Positions 12,634-20,195 of a stretch of DNA of 21,932 nucleotides are shown one piece after another; within the stretch, counting starts at the first letter, position 1, and each line of letters begins with the position of its first letter. Below the pieces are notes generated by a model. The model ran no database searches. It was not told the DNA's origin and saw nothing but the letters and a program-made list of their open reading frames with translations. The position numbers and the translations under genes were made by a program. This stretch comes from an uncultured Eubacteriales bacterium (GTDB lineage: Bacteria > Bacillota > Clostridia > Christensenellales > Aristaeellaceae), in the NCBI GenBank assembly GCA_900540045.1, contig UQEF01000042.1, positions 1 to 21,932 on the forward strand. The letters are read 5' to 3'.

Positions 12634-14394
12634 TTACATCGATCGTGTGGAGTTGCAGCTGACCATGCCGCGCTCGGCATCCAGCGTGACCACCGCGCCG
12701 CTTTTGAGGATGCGGGTCGCATTTTCCGCGCCGATGATCACAGGAATATTCAGGCTCATGCCGGCGATGGCCCCGTGGCCATTGGGGTTGGAATCCTCCA
12801 GAATCAGGCCGCTGGCCTTGCGCACCAGGGGCAGAAGCGTGTTGCTCGTCTGGGCAATTACCAGAATGTCGCCGTCCTGGAAGGTGCGCAGAGCCTCTTC
12901 GCCATTGCGGCACACACAGAGGCTGCCGCAGCAGGTCTGCTCCGTTACGCCCCGGCCGGTGACCAGGATGTGGCCCACCACATGCACCTTCATCAGATTG
13001 GTGGTGCCGCTGATGCCCAGCGGTACGCCGGCGGTCATCACCACCAGCTCGCCGTCGTGCAAAAGGCCCGCATCCTCGCCGGCCTGTACGGCACGCTCGA
13101 ACAAGTCGTCGGTGTTGGTGGCCTCCTCGATCATGAGGGGAATCACGCCCCAGCTCAAATTGAGCTGGCGGCACACGGTTTCATCGGTGGTGCAGCAGAT
13201 GATGGGGCAGCTGGGGCGGTACTTGGAAATCATGCGTGCGGTGCGCCCTCCCTTGGTCACGGTAAGGATGGCCGCCGCGCCCAGGTCATGCGCCGACGTA
13301 CAGGTGGCATGGGAGATCGCGTTGGTCACATCGGGCGTAAGATCGGTGTCGCGCTCCTTGAAGCGCTTGCGGTAGTTGATATCCGCTTCGGCGCACATGG
13401 CGATGCGCGCCATGGTCTGCACGGCCTCCACCGGATACTGGCCCGCCGCCGTCTCCCCCGAAAGCATGATGGCGCTGGTACCGTCGTAGATGGCGTTGGC
13501 CACATCGGCGGCCTCGGCGCGCGTGGGGCGCGGATTCTTCATCATGCTGTCAAGCATCTGCGTGGCGGTGATGACCTGCTTGCCGGAGGAATACGCCTTA
13601 TGAATGAGCATCTTCTGGATGACGGGTACCTTCTCCAGCGGGATTTCCACGCCCAGGTCGCCGCGGGCCACCATGATGCCATCGCTCACGCGCAGGATCT
13701 CATCAATGTTCTGCACGCCCTGCATGTTTTCGATCTTTGCGATGATGGACACATTGGTGCGGCCCAGCGCGCTGAAGAGCTTGCGCACATCCAAAATGTC
13801 CTCCGCCGTCCGTGTAAAGGAGGCGGCTATGAAGTCCACGCCGTTTTTCACGCCAAAAGCGATGTCCTCACGGTCCTTGGGGCTGAGGTAGGGCATGCTC
13901 AGATCCACGTCAGGGACGTTGACGCTCTTGCGGTCGGAGATCATGCCGTCATTGTTGACGATGCAGACGATTTCGCCGGCGGTCAGGCTTCGCACCGTCA
14001 TCTCCACCAGGCCGTCGTCGATAAGGATGGTGGTTCCTTCCCGAATATCGCGCGGAAGGTCGGGATAGGTGATGGAGGCGCGCTCCGCGTTGCCCACCAC
14101 ACTTTGGGTGACCAGCGTGAAGGTCTGTCCCTTCTTGAGCTGAACCTTGCCATTTTCAAACGTTTCCAGCCGGATTTCAGGGCCCTTGGTGTCCAGCATG
14201 ATCGCGATGGGCAGGTTCAGTTCCCGGCGGAACGCCTCGATGCGGCGGATGTTGTTCAGGTGCGTTTCGTGCGTGCCATGCGAGAAATTAAGCCGTGCCA
14301 CATTCATTCCAGACAGAATCAGCTCGCGTAGAACAGCGTCATCCTCGGTAGCGGGGCCCAGCGTGCATACGATCTTGGTCTTGCGGTGAATCAT
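12634..14394 (-). CDS. pyk: Pyruvate kinase with C-terminal PEP-utilising-type domain
   Basis: Pyruvate kinase, converting phosphoenolpyruvate and ADP to pyruvate and ATP in glycolysis. The 586-residue length matches the long Bacillus-type enzyme (about 585). It opens with HRKTKIVCTLGPA and MNVARLNFSHG, followed by LDTKGPEIR and the active-site signature IIAKIENMQGV (catalytic Lys in AKIEN). MVARGDLGVEIP, ATQMLDSM and SGETAAGQYPVEAV come next. The regulatory C domain runs from about 355 to 475. The last 100 or so residues are the extra domain related to the phosphohistidine domain of PEP-utilising enzymes. Its loop here reads NPNGHGAIAGM (His540). ATG 14392-14394 is preferred because AAAGGA is 8 nt upstream; ATG 14401-14403, which overlaps the ogt stop (ATGA), has no room for a binding site. 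Confidence 0.97.
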   Translation of the reverse strand: MIHRKTKIVCTLGPATEDDAVLRELILSGMNVARLNFSHGTHETHLNNIRRIEAFRRELNLPIAIMLDTKGPEIRLETFENGKVQLKKGQTFTLVTQSVVGNAERASITYPDLPRDIREGTTILIDDGLVEMTVRSLTAGEIVCIVNNDGMISDRKSVNVPDVDLSMPYLSPKDREDIAFGVKNGVDFIAASFTRTAEDILDVRKLFSALGRTNVSIIAKIENMQGVQNIDEILRVSDGIMVARGDLGVEIPLEKVPVIQKMLIHKAYSSGKQVITATQMLDSMMKNPRPTRAEAADVANAIYDGTSAIMLSGETAAGQYPVEAVQTMARIAMCAEADINYRKRFKERDTDLTPDVTNAISHATCTSAHDLGAAAILTVTKGGRTARMISKYRPSCPIICCTTDETVCRQLNLSWGVIPLMIEEATNTDDLFERAVQAGEDAGLLHDGELVVMTAGVPLGISGTTNLMKVHVVGHILVTGRGVTEQTCCGSLCVCRNGEEALRTFQDGDILVIAQTSNTLLPLVRKASGLILEDSNPNGHGAIAGMSLNIPVIIGAENATRILKSGAVVTLDAERGMVSCNSTRSM

Positions 14395-14399
14395 GTCGA

Positions 14400-14867
14400 T
14401 CATCCTTTCCCGGATTGTTCTATTTCAAGCAGCTTTCGTTTGATCTTGAGCCCTCCCGCGTAACCGGTCAGGCTCCCGTCCGCCCCCACTACGCGATGGC
14501 AGGGGATCAAAACGGGCAGCGGATTTACGTGATTGGCCATTCCCACGGCGCGATACGCGCGCGGACTGCCCACGGCCTGCGCCTGCTGGGCATAGGTGCG
14601 CGTCTGCCCGTAGGGGATTTCCAGCAACGCCCGCCAGCAACGCCTTTGAAACGGCGTGCCACGCGCGTCCATGGGCAGGTCAAACGCCTTTCGTTCGCCG
14701 CGGAAGTATTCCTCCAGCTGTGCGAACGCCCGCCGGATGAGCGGTGTTTCCATACGCAGCGCGCCCTCAGGTGCATCCGGGCCAAACAGAACGCCCGTCA
14801 GTACGCCCGCTTCCTCCGTCAGGGTCAGGACGCCAATGGGCGTTTCCCGGGTCCATGCGCGGGTCAT
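14400..14867 (-). CDS. ogt: Methylated-DNA-[protein]-cysteine S-methyltransferase
   Basis: A 155-residue O6-alkylguanine-DNA alkyltransferase that transfers the alkyl group from damaged guanine (or O4-alkylthymine) to its own cysteine, a suicide repair reaction. The active site IPCHRVVG is at residues 121-128 (Cys123). The helix-turn-helix part is visible as TPFQRRCWRALLEIPYGQTRTYAQQA (about 71-96), with the arginine finger region SPRAYRAVGMANHVNPLPV. The C-terminus YAGGLKIKRKLLEIE is typical. Start at ATG 14865-14867, overlapping the TGA of the Lgt-like gene (ATGA); the upstream-extended frame would read inside that gene. No adaptive-response (Ada) N-terminal domain is present, so it is the constitutive Ogt type. 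It lies directly before pyruvate kinase. Confidence 0.95.
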   Translation of the reverse strand: MTRAWTRETPIGVLTLTEEAGVLTGVLFGPDAPEGALRMETPLIRRAFAQLEEYFRGERKAFDLPMDARGTPFQRRCWRALLEIPYGQTRTYAQQAQAVGSPRAYRAVGMANHVNPLPVLIPCHRVVGADGSLTGYAGGLKIKRKLLEIEQSGKG

Positions 14868-15895
14868 ACACGGACTCTCCCGGACACCCGGCGCGCGCAT
14901 GAGCCGCCGCACACCTTGCGCAGCAGCGAGGCGGGCACCGCGAACATCGCCGCGCAGAGCACGCTCATCAGCGCATAATCGCGGCCCATGGACGGCTCAC
15001 CCCAGGACAGGCGGCCGTCCAATGAGAACTCCAGCAGCACGATGCCCGCCACGCACAGCAGCATAACGGCCCAGTCAAGCCACAGCCTGACCCGGCCCCC
15101 TCCGAGACGCGCATAGCGCACGCTCAGCACCGCGCAGGCAATAACCGTTATTAGCGCCGCGGCCAGCTGACCCACGCGCAGGAAGATCACCAGCATATGC
15201 CCGTCGTCGCGCAGACTTTCCAGCAGAATTTGAGAAGCGCCCAGCAGCGCCATGAAAAACAGCGCCGTGTCCCCCTGCCGCGAGCATTCCCGGCGGCTCA
15301 GCCACCGTGAGGCCGCCAGTGTGGCTATAAAGATCAGCACGCCCGCCACGGCTTCATAGGCCCATACGTTGAGCCGGTATTCCACCGCCACGCCCATACG
15401 GCTTTGCAGAAACAGCCAGGGCATCGCTGCGGTCAGGGCGCCCTCCTTCACAGCTTTGCCCACGCCCAGATCGGTAAACTGCTCGCCCAGGCGCAAAAGG
15501 GCAATGGACAGGCCCATCGGAATGCACATCACATCCAGCGCAGCGGCGGGACGTGCCTTCACCAGCCGCGCGCTGATTACAGCCGCCAGCGCGAGCCCCG
15601 CCAGCAGGCCCGGCATGGCCAGGCCGCCGTCGAAGAAACGCAGCATCAGCCAGGGATTTTCATAGGTTTCCCAAAAATCGGACAGGTGGAATACGCAATA
15701 CAACGCCCGCGCGCAAACGATGCCCAGCGGAATGCCCAGGAGGCCGAACAGTCCCGTCAGCCCCGCGGGCATGCGCCGCCTGCGTGCAAGGATGGCCATG
15801 CCGCCCAGCAGCACAAGCGCCGCGGCGCTGGCACACAGCCCATAGGCATGCGCCGTCAGCCCCAGAATGGTAAAGGTGCTGTCCATCGCCCTCAT
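14864..15895 (-). CDS. Lgt-like membrane protein (prolipoprotein diacylglyceryl transferase family, likely non-canonical)
   Basis: A 343-residue polytopic membrane protein resembling Lgt, which attaches diacylglycerol to prolipoproteins. Similar points are the N-terminal AYGLCASAAAL, GIPLGIVCARALYCVF, the FFDGGLAMPGLLAG loop (87-100), ALLRLGEQF (132-140) and ILLESLRDDG (223-232). By my alignment several residues essential in E. coli Lgt are changed. The His of HGGLLGG becomes Pro95, RxGNFxNxE becomes RLGEQFTDL, and the Arg four residues before the conserved Glu226 is Gln222. An additional 80-residue C-terminal section adds more helices and is not usual in Lgt (about 260-300 residues). It may therefore be a paralogue with a different acceptor or activity. 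The ATG 15893-15895 overlaps the stop of the phosphodiester glycosidase gene (ATGA); ATG 15884-15886 is an alternative. Confidence 0.72.
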   Translation of the reverse strand: MRAMDSTFTILGLTAHAYGLCASAAALVLLGGMAILARRRRMPAGLTGLFGLLGIPLGIVCARALYCVFHLSDFWETYENPWLMLRFFDGGLAMPGLLAGLALAAVISARLVKARPAAALDVMCIPMGLSIALLRLGEQFTDLGVGKAVKEGALTAAMPWLFLQSRMGVAVEYRLNVWAYEAVAGVLIFIATLAASRWLSRRECSRQGDTALFFMALLGASQILLESLRDDGHMLVIFLRVGQLAAALITVIACAVLSVRYARLGGGRVRLWLDWAVMLLCVAGIVLLEFSLDGRLSWGEPSMGRDYALMSVLCAAMFAVPASLLRKVCGGSCARRVSGRVRV

Positions 15896-16911
15896 TCCCC
15901 CGCTGTGGCGCTGGCAAAGTAGATAATATCGGTCACGGCGCGTTCAGCCTGGGGTTTGTCGTTGCAGACCTCGCCGTTGAAGGCCAGCGTGGCGCTGTTG
16001 CCGCCGTCCAGGTTATAGGCCTGCTTCGCCCCAAGCTGGCCCATGATATCGGCAAACTCCGCCAACGTCACGCCCGCGGACTGGTCTGTGCGGCCGTTGA
16101 CCGCAACCAGCGCGTAGGTCAGCGTGCCCAGCTGCGCGATGCCCGCGCGCGGGTTCTTCTGATGGGGATCAAACTGGTAGTTTTCAGGGATCTCCTGCAC
16201 CTCGCCGTCCACCACCAGCGCAGGGCCGAAGAAGAAGCCGTTGATGATCTTATGCTCGGATTTGAAGGCTGCTATGCCGTTTTCCTGTACGTCATGCCCA
16301 TGCAGACAGATGTGAAAGTCACCCAGCTCGTCGATGAGCAGCAGATCCATGTTAGCACTGGTCTTTTCCCGATAGGTCTCTCCCATGCGCACAATGTAGC
16401 CGGCCTTGGTCTTGGTGAAATAATCGCCATTGATGGCTACGATGCCGTTGTAATTCTTGGCGATGGTTGTGGTCTGGTTGGTGCTGGAGGAGCCGATCTT
16501 CTGTCCCGCTACCGCGGTTCGCAGCTGCGAGGGCGTGGCGATCTTGACATAGGCGATGAACACATCGCTGTCATACATGCGCTTCTGTTCCAGTTCCACG
16601 ATGATGGTATCGTCCCGGTAGCCATTTTCGGTATAATTGGCCGCAATGGGCGTGTTGCCGGGCGCAAAGAGGTCAATGGGCAGCGCGTCCACCGTGGCTG
16701 CGGGCAAAATATCGCTGAATACGGCGCTGGCCAGCACGGCGTCTGGCTTGGGCAGCGAGGCTTCCTCCCGGCCTTCCTCCTGTGCATAGGCGGCGTCCAG
16801 ATAGCGCTGTTGCGCCTCCTCCGTGACCGCGCCGGAGGGGATCAAAAATGTCAGAGAAACCGCCATCAGCACCACAAGCACGCTTGCGGTGGAAACAAAG
16901 GCTTTGCGCAT
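15892..16911 (-). CDS. Phosphodiester glycosidase family protein (NAGPA-like), membrane-anchored or secreted
   Basis: A 339-residue exported protein with a C-terminal phosphodiester glycosidase domain (the NAGPA/DUF2233 family, related to the enzyme that uncovers mannose-6-phosphate). The N-terminus MRKAFVSTASVLVVLMAVSLTFLIP is a signal peptide or anchor. An acidic linker follows to about residue 75. The domain shows IVAINGDYFT (about 158-167), YIVRMGE, INGFFFGPALVVDGE, NPRAGIAQLG and the catalytic-region motif AYNLDGGNSATLAFNG near the end, all family-typical. Such enzymes act on sugar-1-phosphodiesters; a wall or exopolysaccharide target is likely but unproven. Start at ATG 16909-16911 (AAGGA about 9 nt upstream); ATG 16915-16917 is closer to the binding site. 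First gene of the operon from the promoter at 16997-17025. Confidence 0.9.
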   Translation of the reverse strand: MRKAFVSTASVLVVLMAVSLTFLIPSGAVTEEAQQRYLDAAYAQEEGREEASLPKPDAVLASAVFSDILPAATVDALPIDLFAPGNTPIAANYTENGYRDDTIIVELEQKRMYDSDVFIAYVKIATPSQLRTAVAGQKIGSSSTNQTTTIAKNYNGIVAINGDYFTKTKAGYIVRMGETYREKTSANMDLLLIDELGDFHICLHGHDVQENGIAAFKSEHKIINGFFFGPALVVDGEVQEIPENYQFDPHQKNPRAGIAQLGTLTYALVAVNGRTDQSAGVTLAEFADIMGQLGAKQAYNLDGGNSATLAFNGEVCNDKPQAERAVTDIIYFASATAGE

Positions 16912-16996
16912 CGTCATCGTTCCTTCCTAAATCAAATCACTTTATCGGATCAATCAAAACATTGGCCGCCCGGCGTACAAAGCATAACGACACTTT

Positions 16997-17025
16997 ATTA
17001 TACAACAGCCCTTTCCCGTACACAA
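16997..17025 (-). promoter_or_regulatory. Sigma-A-type promoter of the phosphodiester glycosidase-to-DUF523 operon
   Basis: Reading leftwards: -35 TTGTGT (17020-17025), a 17-nt spacer, and a perfect -10 TATAAT (16997-17002). The leader would be about 75-80 nt. The direct repeat at 17048-17067 lies 23-42 bp upstream of this -35. Confidence 0.75.
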
Positions 17026-17047
17026 GCCGCGATTTGCCGTCTCGCGC

Positions 17048-17067
17048 CGCTAAGGTCACGCTAAGGT
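17048..17067. promoter_or_regulatory. Direct repeat, candidate response-regulator operator
   Basis: CGCTAAGGT occurs at 17048-17056 and again at 17059-17067, an 11-bp period. Written as CTAAGGT-N4-CTAAGGT this is the arrangement bound by OmpR/PhoB-type winged-helix dimers. It lies between two divergent promoters and is centred about 67 bp upstream of the leftward start. No regulator gene is in the window. Confidence 0.45.
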
Positions 17068-17072
17068 TGCCG

Positions 17073-17090
17073 GGCGGCGCCGGGGCCGCC
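17073..17090. repeat. GC-rich inverted repeat in the divergent promoter region
   Basis: GGCGGC (17073-17078), 6 nt, GCCGCC (17085-17090). It sits between the direct repeat and the rightward promoter. It could be part of an operator or only a consequence of high GC content. Confidence 0.25.
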
Positions 17091-17131
17091 GAGCGGAAAA
17101 AGCCGGGAACGTTCATTATTGATTTATTGAT

Positions 17132-17160
17132 TTGCGTTTCCAGCCTCTATGAAGTATAAT
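17132..17160 (+). promoter_or_regulatory. Sigma-A-type promoter of the riboflavin kinase-ECF-truA operon
   Basis: -35 TTGCGT (17132-17137), a 17-nt spacer, and a perfect -10 TATAAT (17155-17160). The leader to the ATG at 17206 is about 40 nt, too short for an FMN riboswitch. Confidence 0.78.
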
Positions 17161-17205
17161 ACTTGCGCTTTCCATTCTTATTTTTTTCAGGAGAGGAGCG
17201 TCGCT

Positions 17206-17670
17206 ATGCCCAACCCCTTTGCCCTGCCAGAGGGCATGGCCCTGTTTACCTTTCACGGACGCGTGGTACGCGGCAAGCGTCTGGGCAGCCGTCTGGGATT
17301 TCCCACGGCCAATATCGCCTACGATCCCCGAAGCCGCACATGGCCGCGGGAGGGCGTGTACGTGGGCGTGGCGCAGCTGGACGGCGAAAGCCGCGGCTAT
17401 GTATGCATCATCAACCAGGGCCGGCATCCCACCGTTCCCGAAGGAATCGCTACGGTGGAAGCCCATCTGCTGGGTCACGCGCACCGCGACCTCTACGGTC
17501 TGGAGCTGACGCTGGCCTATTGTCTCTACCTGAGGCCGGAGCAGACGTTTCCCTCGCTGGAGGCGCTCCGGGAACAGCTCGACCGCGACCGTCTCAGCGC
17601 CGTGCGCTGGGCCAGGGATAACGCCCCCTACCTGCTGACCGGGCTGGACCTGTTTCCCCACCAAGCATAA
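17206..17670 (+). CDS. Stand-alone riboflavin kinase (flavokinase domain only)
   Basis: A 154-residue protein consisting only of the riboflavin kinase domain, which converts riboflavin and ATP to FMN. In most bacteria this is the C-terminal half of bifunctional RibF (about 300 residues); here the FAD synthetase half is absent. Visible motifs are GRVVRGKRLGSRLGFPTANI (residues 18-37, with the PTAN nucleotide/Mg site), REGVYVGVA, INQGRHPTV (69-77), the catalytic Glu85 in TVEAHLLG, and LYLRPEQTFPSLEALREQLDRD, typical of the family C-terminus. Start at ATG 17206-17208, with GAGAGGAG close upstream and a consensus promoter before it. It heads the operon with EcfA1, EcfA2 and EcfT, suggesting coordination of vitamin uptake with FMN formation. 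Confidence 0.9.
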   Translation: MPNPFALPEGMALFTFHGRVVRGKRLGSRLGFPTANIAYDPRSRTWPREGVYVGVAQLDGESRGYVCIINQGRHPTVPEGIATVEAHLLGHAHRDLYGLELTLAYCLYLRPEQTFPSLEALREQLDRDRLSAVRWARDNAPYLLTGLDLFPHQA

Positions 17671-17689
17671 AGGAGCCGTGCAGAGGAAT

Positions 17690-18547
17690 ATGCCAAACGA
17701 AAGCGATCTCTATCCCATGCAGATCGAAAACGTCTGCTACCAATATGACGAGGATGATGTGGCTGCCGTAGATCATGTGAGCCTGAACGTGGAAAAGGGC
17801 TCGTTTGTGGCGGTACTGGGGCACAACGGAAGCGGCAAGAGCACGCTGGCCAAGCTGATGAACGCCCTCTACCTGCCTACGGAAGGCCGCGTGCTGGTCT
17901 GCGGTCTGGACACCGCGCAGGACGAGGAGGTATGGCATGTCAGGCGGCATGCGGGCATGGTGTTTCAGAACCCGGACAACCAGATTGTGGCCAACGTGGT
18001 GCGCGAGGACGTGGCCTTCGGCCTGGAAAACCTGGGCGTGCCGCACGAGGACATGATCCCCCGCATCGACGCGGCGCTGGCCGCCGTGCGCATGACCGAG
18101 CGCGCTTCCTTCGCCCCGCACATGCTCAGCGGCGGTCAGAAGCAGCGGGTGGCTGTGGCCGGCGTATTGGCCATGCAGCCGGAGGTCATGATTCTGGATG
18201 AGGCCACCGCCATGCTGGACCCCGCGGGCCGCGCCGACGTGCTGGCCACGGTTCGCAAGCTCAACCGCGATCAGGGCATGACGGTGATCTGGATTACACA
18301 CTTTATGGAAGAGGCCGCCGTAGCCGACCGCGTGGTCGTGCTCGACAAGGGCAAGATCGCGCTGGACGGCACCCCTGCCGAGGTGTTTTCCCAGGTTCAG
18401 AAGGTCAAGGCCCTGGGGCTGGACGTGCCTCCCATGGCCGAGCTGGCCATGCGCCTCAGGGCGGGCGGACTTTCCCTGCCCGATGGCATTCTCACCGTGG
18501 CCGATATGGTAAAGGAGCTGAAAAAAGCGCTATGCCCATCCAAGTAG
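17690..18547 (+). CDS. ecfA1: ECF transporter ATPase EcfA1
   Basis: A 285-residue ATP-binding subunit of the energy-coupling factor module, which powers uptake of vitamins and metal ions through exchangeable S components. Walker A GHNGSGKS is at 44-51, the Q-loop Gln93 lies in MVFQNPDNQIV, the signature LSGGQKQR at 146-153, and Walker B MILDEAT at 167-173 with the Ala that is usual in EcfA1 (DEATAMLDP). The switch His204 is in WITH. The C-terminal extension ending KELKKALCPSK is EcfA1-like. I prefer ATG 17690-17692; a GTG at 17678-17680 lies too close to AAGGAG, though that site is 14 nt from the ATG. The 3' end overlaps ecfA2 by 16 nt, implying coupled translation. Confidence 0.95.
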   Translation: MPNESDLYPMQIENVCYQYDEDDVAAVDHVSLNVEKGSFVAVLGHNGSGKSTLAKLMNALYLPTEGRVLVCGLDTAQDEEVWHVRRHAGMVFQNPDNQIVANVVREDVAFGLENLGVPHEDMIPRIDAALAAVRMTERASFAPHMLSGGQKQRVAVAGVLAMQPEVMILDEATAMLDPAGRADVLATVRKLNRDQGMTVIWITHFMEEAAVADRVVVLDKGKIALDGTPAEVFSQVQKVKALGLDVPPMAELAMRLRAGGLSLPDGILTVADMVKELKKALCPSK

Positions 18548-19395
18548 AGCATCTTACGCATACCTACATGCCCGGAAGCCCCTTTTCCGCCGTGGCGCTC
18601 AATGATGTGAGCCTGACCATCGAGGACGGCGAGCTCATTGGCCTTCTGGGCCACACGGGCAGCGGCAAGACCACGCTGGTGCAGCATTTGAACGGGCTCA
18701 TCAAGCCCACCTCCGGCCGCGTGGTGGTGGACGGGCTGGACCTGACCCAAAAGGGCGTAAGCCTGCTGGAGGTGCGCAAAAAGGTAGGGCTGGTATTCCA
18801 GTATCCGGAATACCAGCTGTTTGAGGAGACCGTGGCCAGGGACATCGCCTTCGGCCCCCGCAACATGGGGCTGGATGCGGAGGAGATCGACCGGCGCGTG
18901 CGCGGGGCGATGCTGCAGGTGGGCCTGAACTACGACGAGGTGGCCGAGCGCTCGCCCTTCGAGCTCAGCGGCGGGCAGATGCGCCGGGTGGCCATCGCGG
19001 GCGTGCTGGCCATGCGGCCGCGCGTGCTCATTCTGGACGAGCCGACCGCCGGGCTGGACCCTGCGGGGCGAAACAGCATTCTGCAAATGATTCGGGACCT
19101 GCACGCAGCAGGCGGGCTGACGGTCATCATGGTCAGCCACAGCATGGACGACATCTCCACATTGGCCACGCGCCTGGTGGTGATGAGCCGGGGCGGGCTG
19201 GTGATGACCGGCACGCCGCGCGAGGTGTTCACCCAGCAGGAAAAGCTGCGCTCCATCGGGCTGGGCGTGCCTCAGGCGGCGGAGCTTACCCACGCGCTGA
19301 TTGCCGAGGGCTTTGACCTGCCGGGCGATCTGTACACGCTAGATGAGGTATGCCATGCCATTCTGGCGTTGAAAAAGGAGGGCCGCGCATGCTGA
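18532..19395 (+). CDS. ecfA2: ECF transporter ATPase EcfA2
   Basis: A 287-residue second ATPase of the ECF module, pairing with EcfA1 as a heterodimer beneath EcfT. Walker A GHTGSGKT is at 40-47, the Q-loop Gln90 in LVFQYPEYQLFE, the signature LSGGQMRR at 145-152, Walker B LILDEPT at 166-172 and the switch His203 in VSHSMDD. The VFQYPEYQLF stretch and SVALNDVSLTI start are characteristic of EcfA2. It begins inside the end of ecfA1 and ends 7 nt inside ecfT, so the three are translated as a unit. Confidence 0.95.
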   Translation: MPIQVEHLTHTYMPGSPFSAVALNDVSLTIEDGELIGLLGHTGSGKTTLVQHLNGLIKPTSGRVVVDGLDLTQKGVSLLEVRKKVGLVFQYPEYQLFEETVARDIAFGPRNMGLDAEEIDRRVRGAMLQVGLNYDEVAERSPFELSGGQMRRVAIAGVLAMRPRVLILDEPTAGLDPAGRNSILQMIRDLHAAGGLTVIMVSHSMDDISTLATRLVVMSRGGLVMTGTPREVFTQQEKLRSIGLGVPQAAELTHALIAEGFDLPGDLYTLDEVCHAILALKKEGRAC

Positions 19396-20195
19396 GGGAC
19401 ATCACTTTAGGGCAGTACATTCCCGGCGACACGGTCATCCACCGTCTGGACCCGCGATGCAAAATCATCCTGACCATCCTCTACATCGCTATCATCTTCT
19501 GCGTCACCAGCCCGGTGTGGTACGTGATCCCACTGGCCTATCTGCTGGTGGCCTCCCGCCTGTCGGGCCTGTCGGCCAAGCGGCTGCTCAAGTCCGTCAA
19601 GCCGCTGCGGTTTCTGCTGTTCCTGACCTTCTTGCTCAACCTGTTTTTCTCCACCGGTACCACGGTATGGGTGCAGTGGGGGTTCCTGCGTATCACGCAG
19701 GAAGGGTTCCTGACCGCGGTGCATTTCAGCATGCGCCTGGTGTTCCTGGTGGCAGGCACATCGCTGCTGACCCTCACCACATCGCCTGTGGCGCTGAGCG
19801 ACGGACTTGAAAAGCTCCTCAGCCCCCTCAAGATCATCCATTTTCCCGCGCATGAGCTGGCCATGATGATGACCATCGCCCTTCGCTTCATCCCCACGCT
19901 GATTGAGGAAGCGGACAAGATCATGAAGGCCCAGATGGCCCGCGGCGCGGATTTTGAGAGCGGAAACCTGCTCAAGCGCGCCAAGGCCATGATTCCTCTG
20001 CTGGTGCCGCTGTTCGTCAGCGCTTTCCGCCGTGCGGGCGATCTGGCCATGGCCATGGAGGCGCGCTGCTACCACGGCGGCGAAGGCCGCACCCGTCTGC
20101 GCGTGCTGCGCTACACACAAAGCGACCTGTGGGCCCTGCTGGCCACCGTGGGAACGCTGCTGGCGACCATCTTTGCCGGGATGTGGCTGAAATGA
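19389..20195 (+). CDS. ecfT: ECF transporter transmembrane subunit EcfT
   Basis: A 268-residue membrane coupling subunit that joins the two ATPases to an S component. Start at ATG 19389-19391 (MLRDITLGQYIPGDTVIHRLDPR), the family-typical beginning. Helices occupy about 25-65, 72-95 and 105-130, with a last one at the C-terminus. Both coupling motifs are present in the cytoplasmic helices: KAQMARGAD and MEARCYHGGEGRT, the A-R-x signatures that touch the ATPase grooves; the second has Cys where many members have Gly. It overlaps ecfA2 by 7 nt and truA by 4 nt (ATGA). No S component is encoded next to it, as expected for a shared group II module. Confidence 0.95.
   Translation: MLRDITLGQYIPGDTVIHRLDPRCKIILTILYIAIIFCVTSPVWYVIPLAYLLVASRLSGLSAKRLLKSVKPLRFLLFLTFLLNLFFSTGTTVWVQWGFLRITQEGFLTAVHFSMRLVFLVAGTSLLTLTTSPVALSDGLEKLLSPLKIIHFPAHELAMMMTIALRFIPTLIEEADKIMKAQMARGADFESGNLLKRAKAMIPLLVPLFVSAFRRAGDLAMAMEARCYHGGEGRTRLRVLRYTQSDLWALLATVGTLLATIFAGMWLK

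Noticed and set aside
12608..13174. An N-terminal extension of the DUF523 gene into pyruvate kinase
   Set aside because: The frame is open, but the extended part has no DUF523 similarity; the GTG at 12605-12607 with GGGAGGG gives the normal family length.
12775..14331. A 518-codon plus-strand open frame opposite pyruvate kinase
   Set aside because: Fully antisense to pyruvate kinase, with no motif and no plausible start signal.
17161..17205. FMN riboswitch before riboflavin kinase
   Set aside because: The leader is about 40 nt and lacks the multi-stem RFN element.
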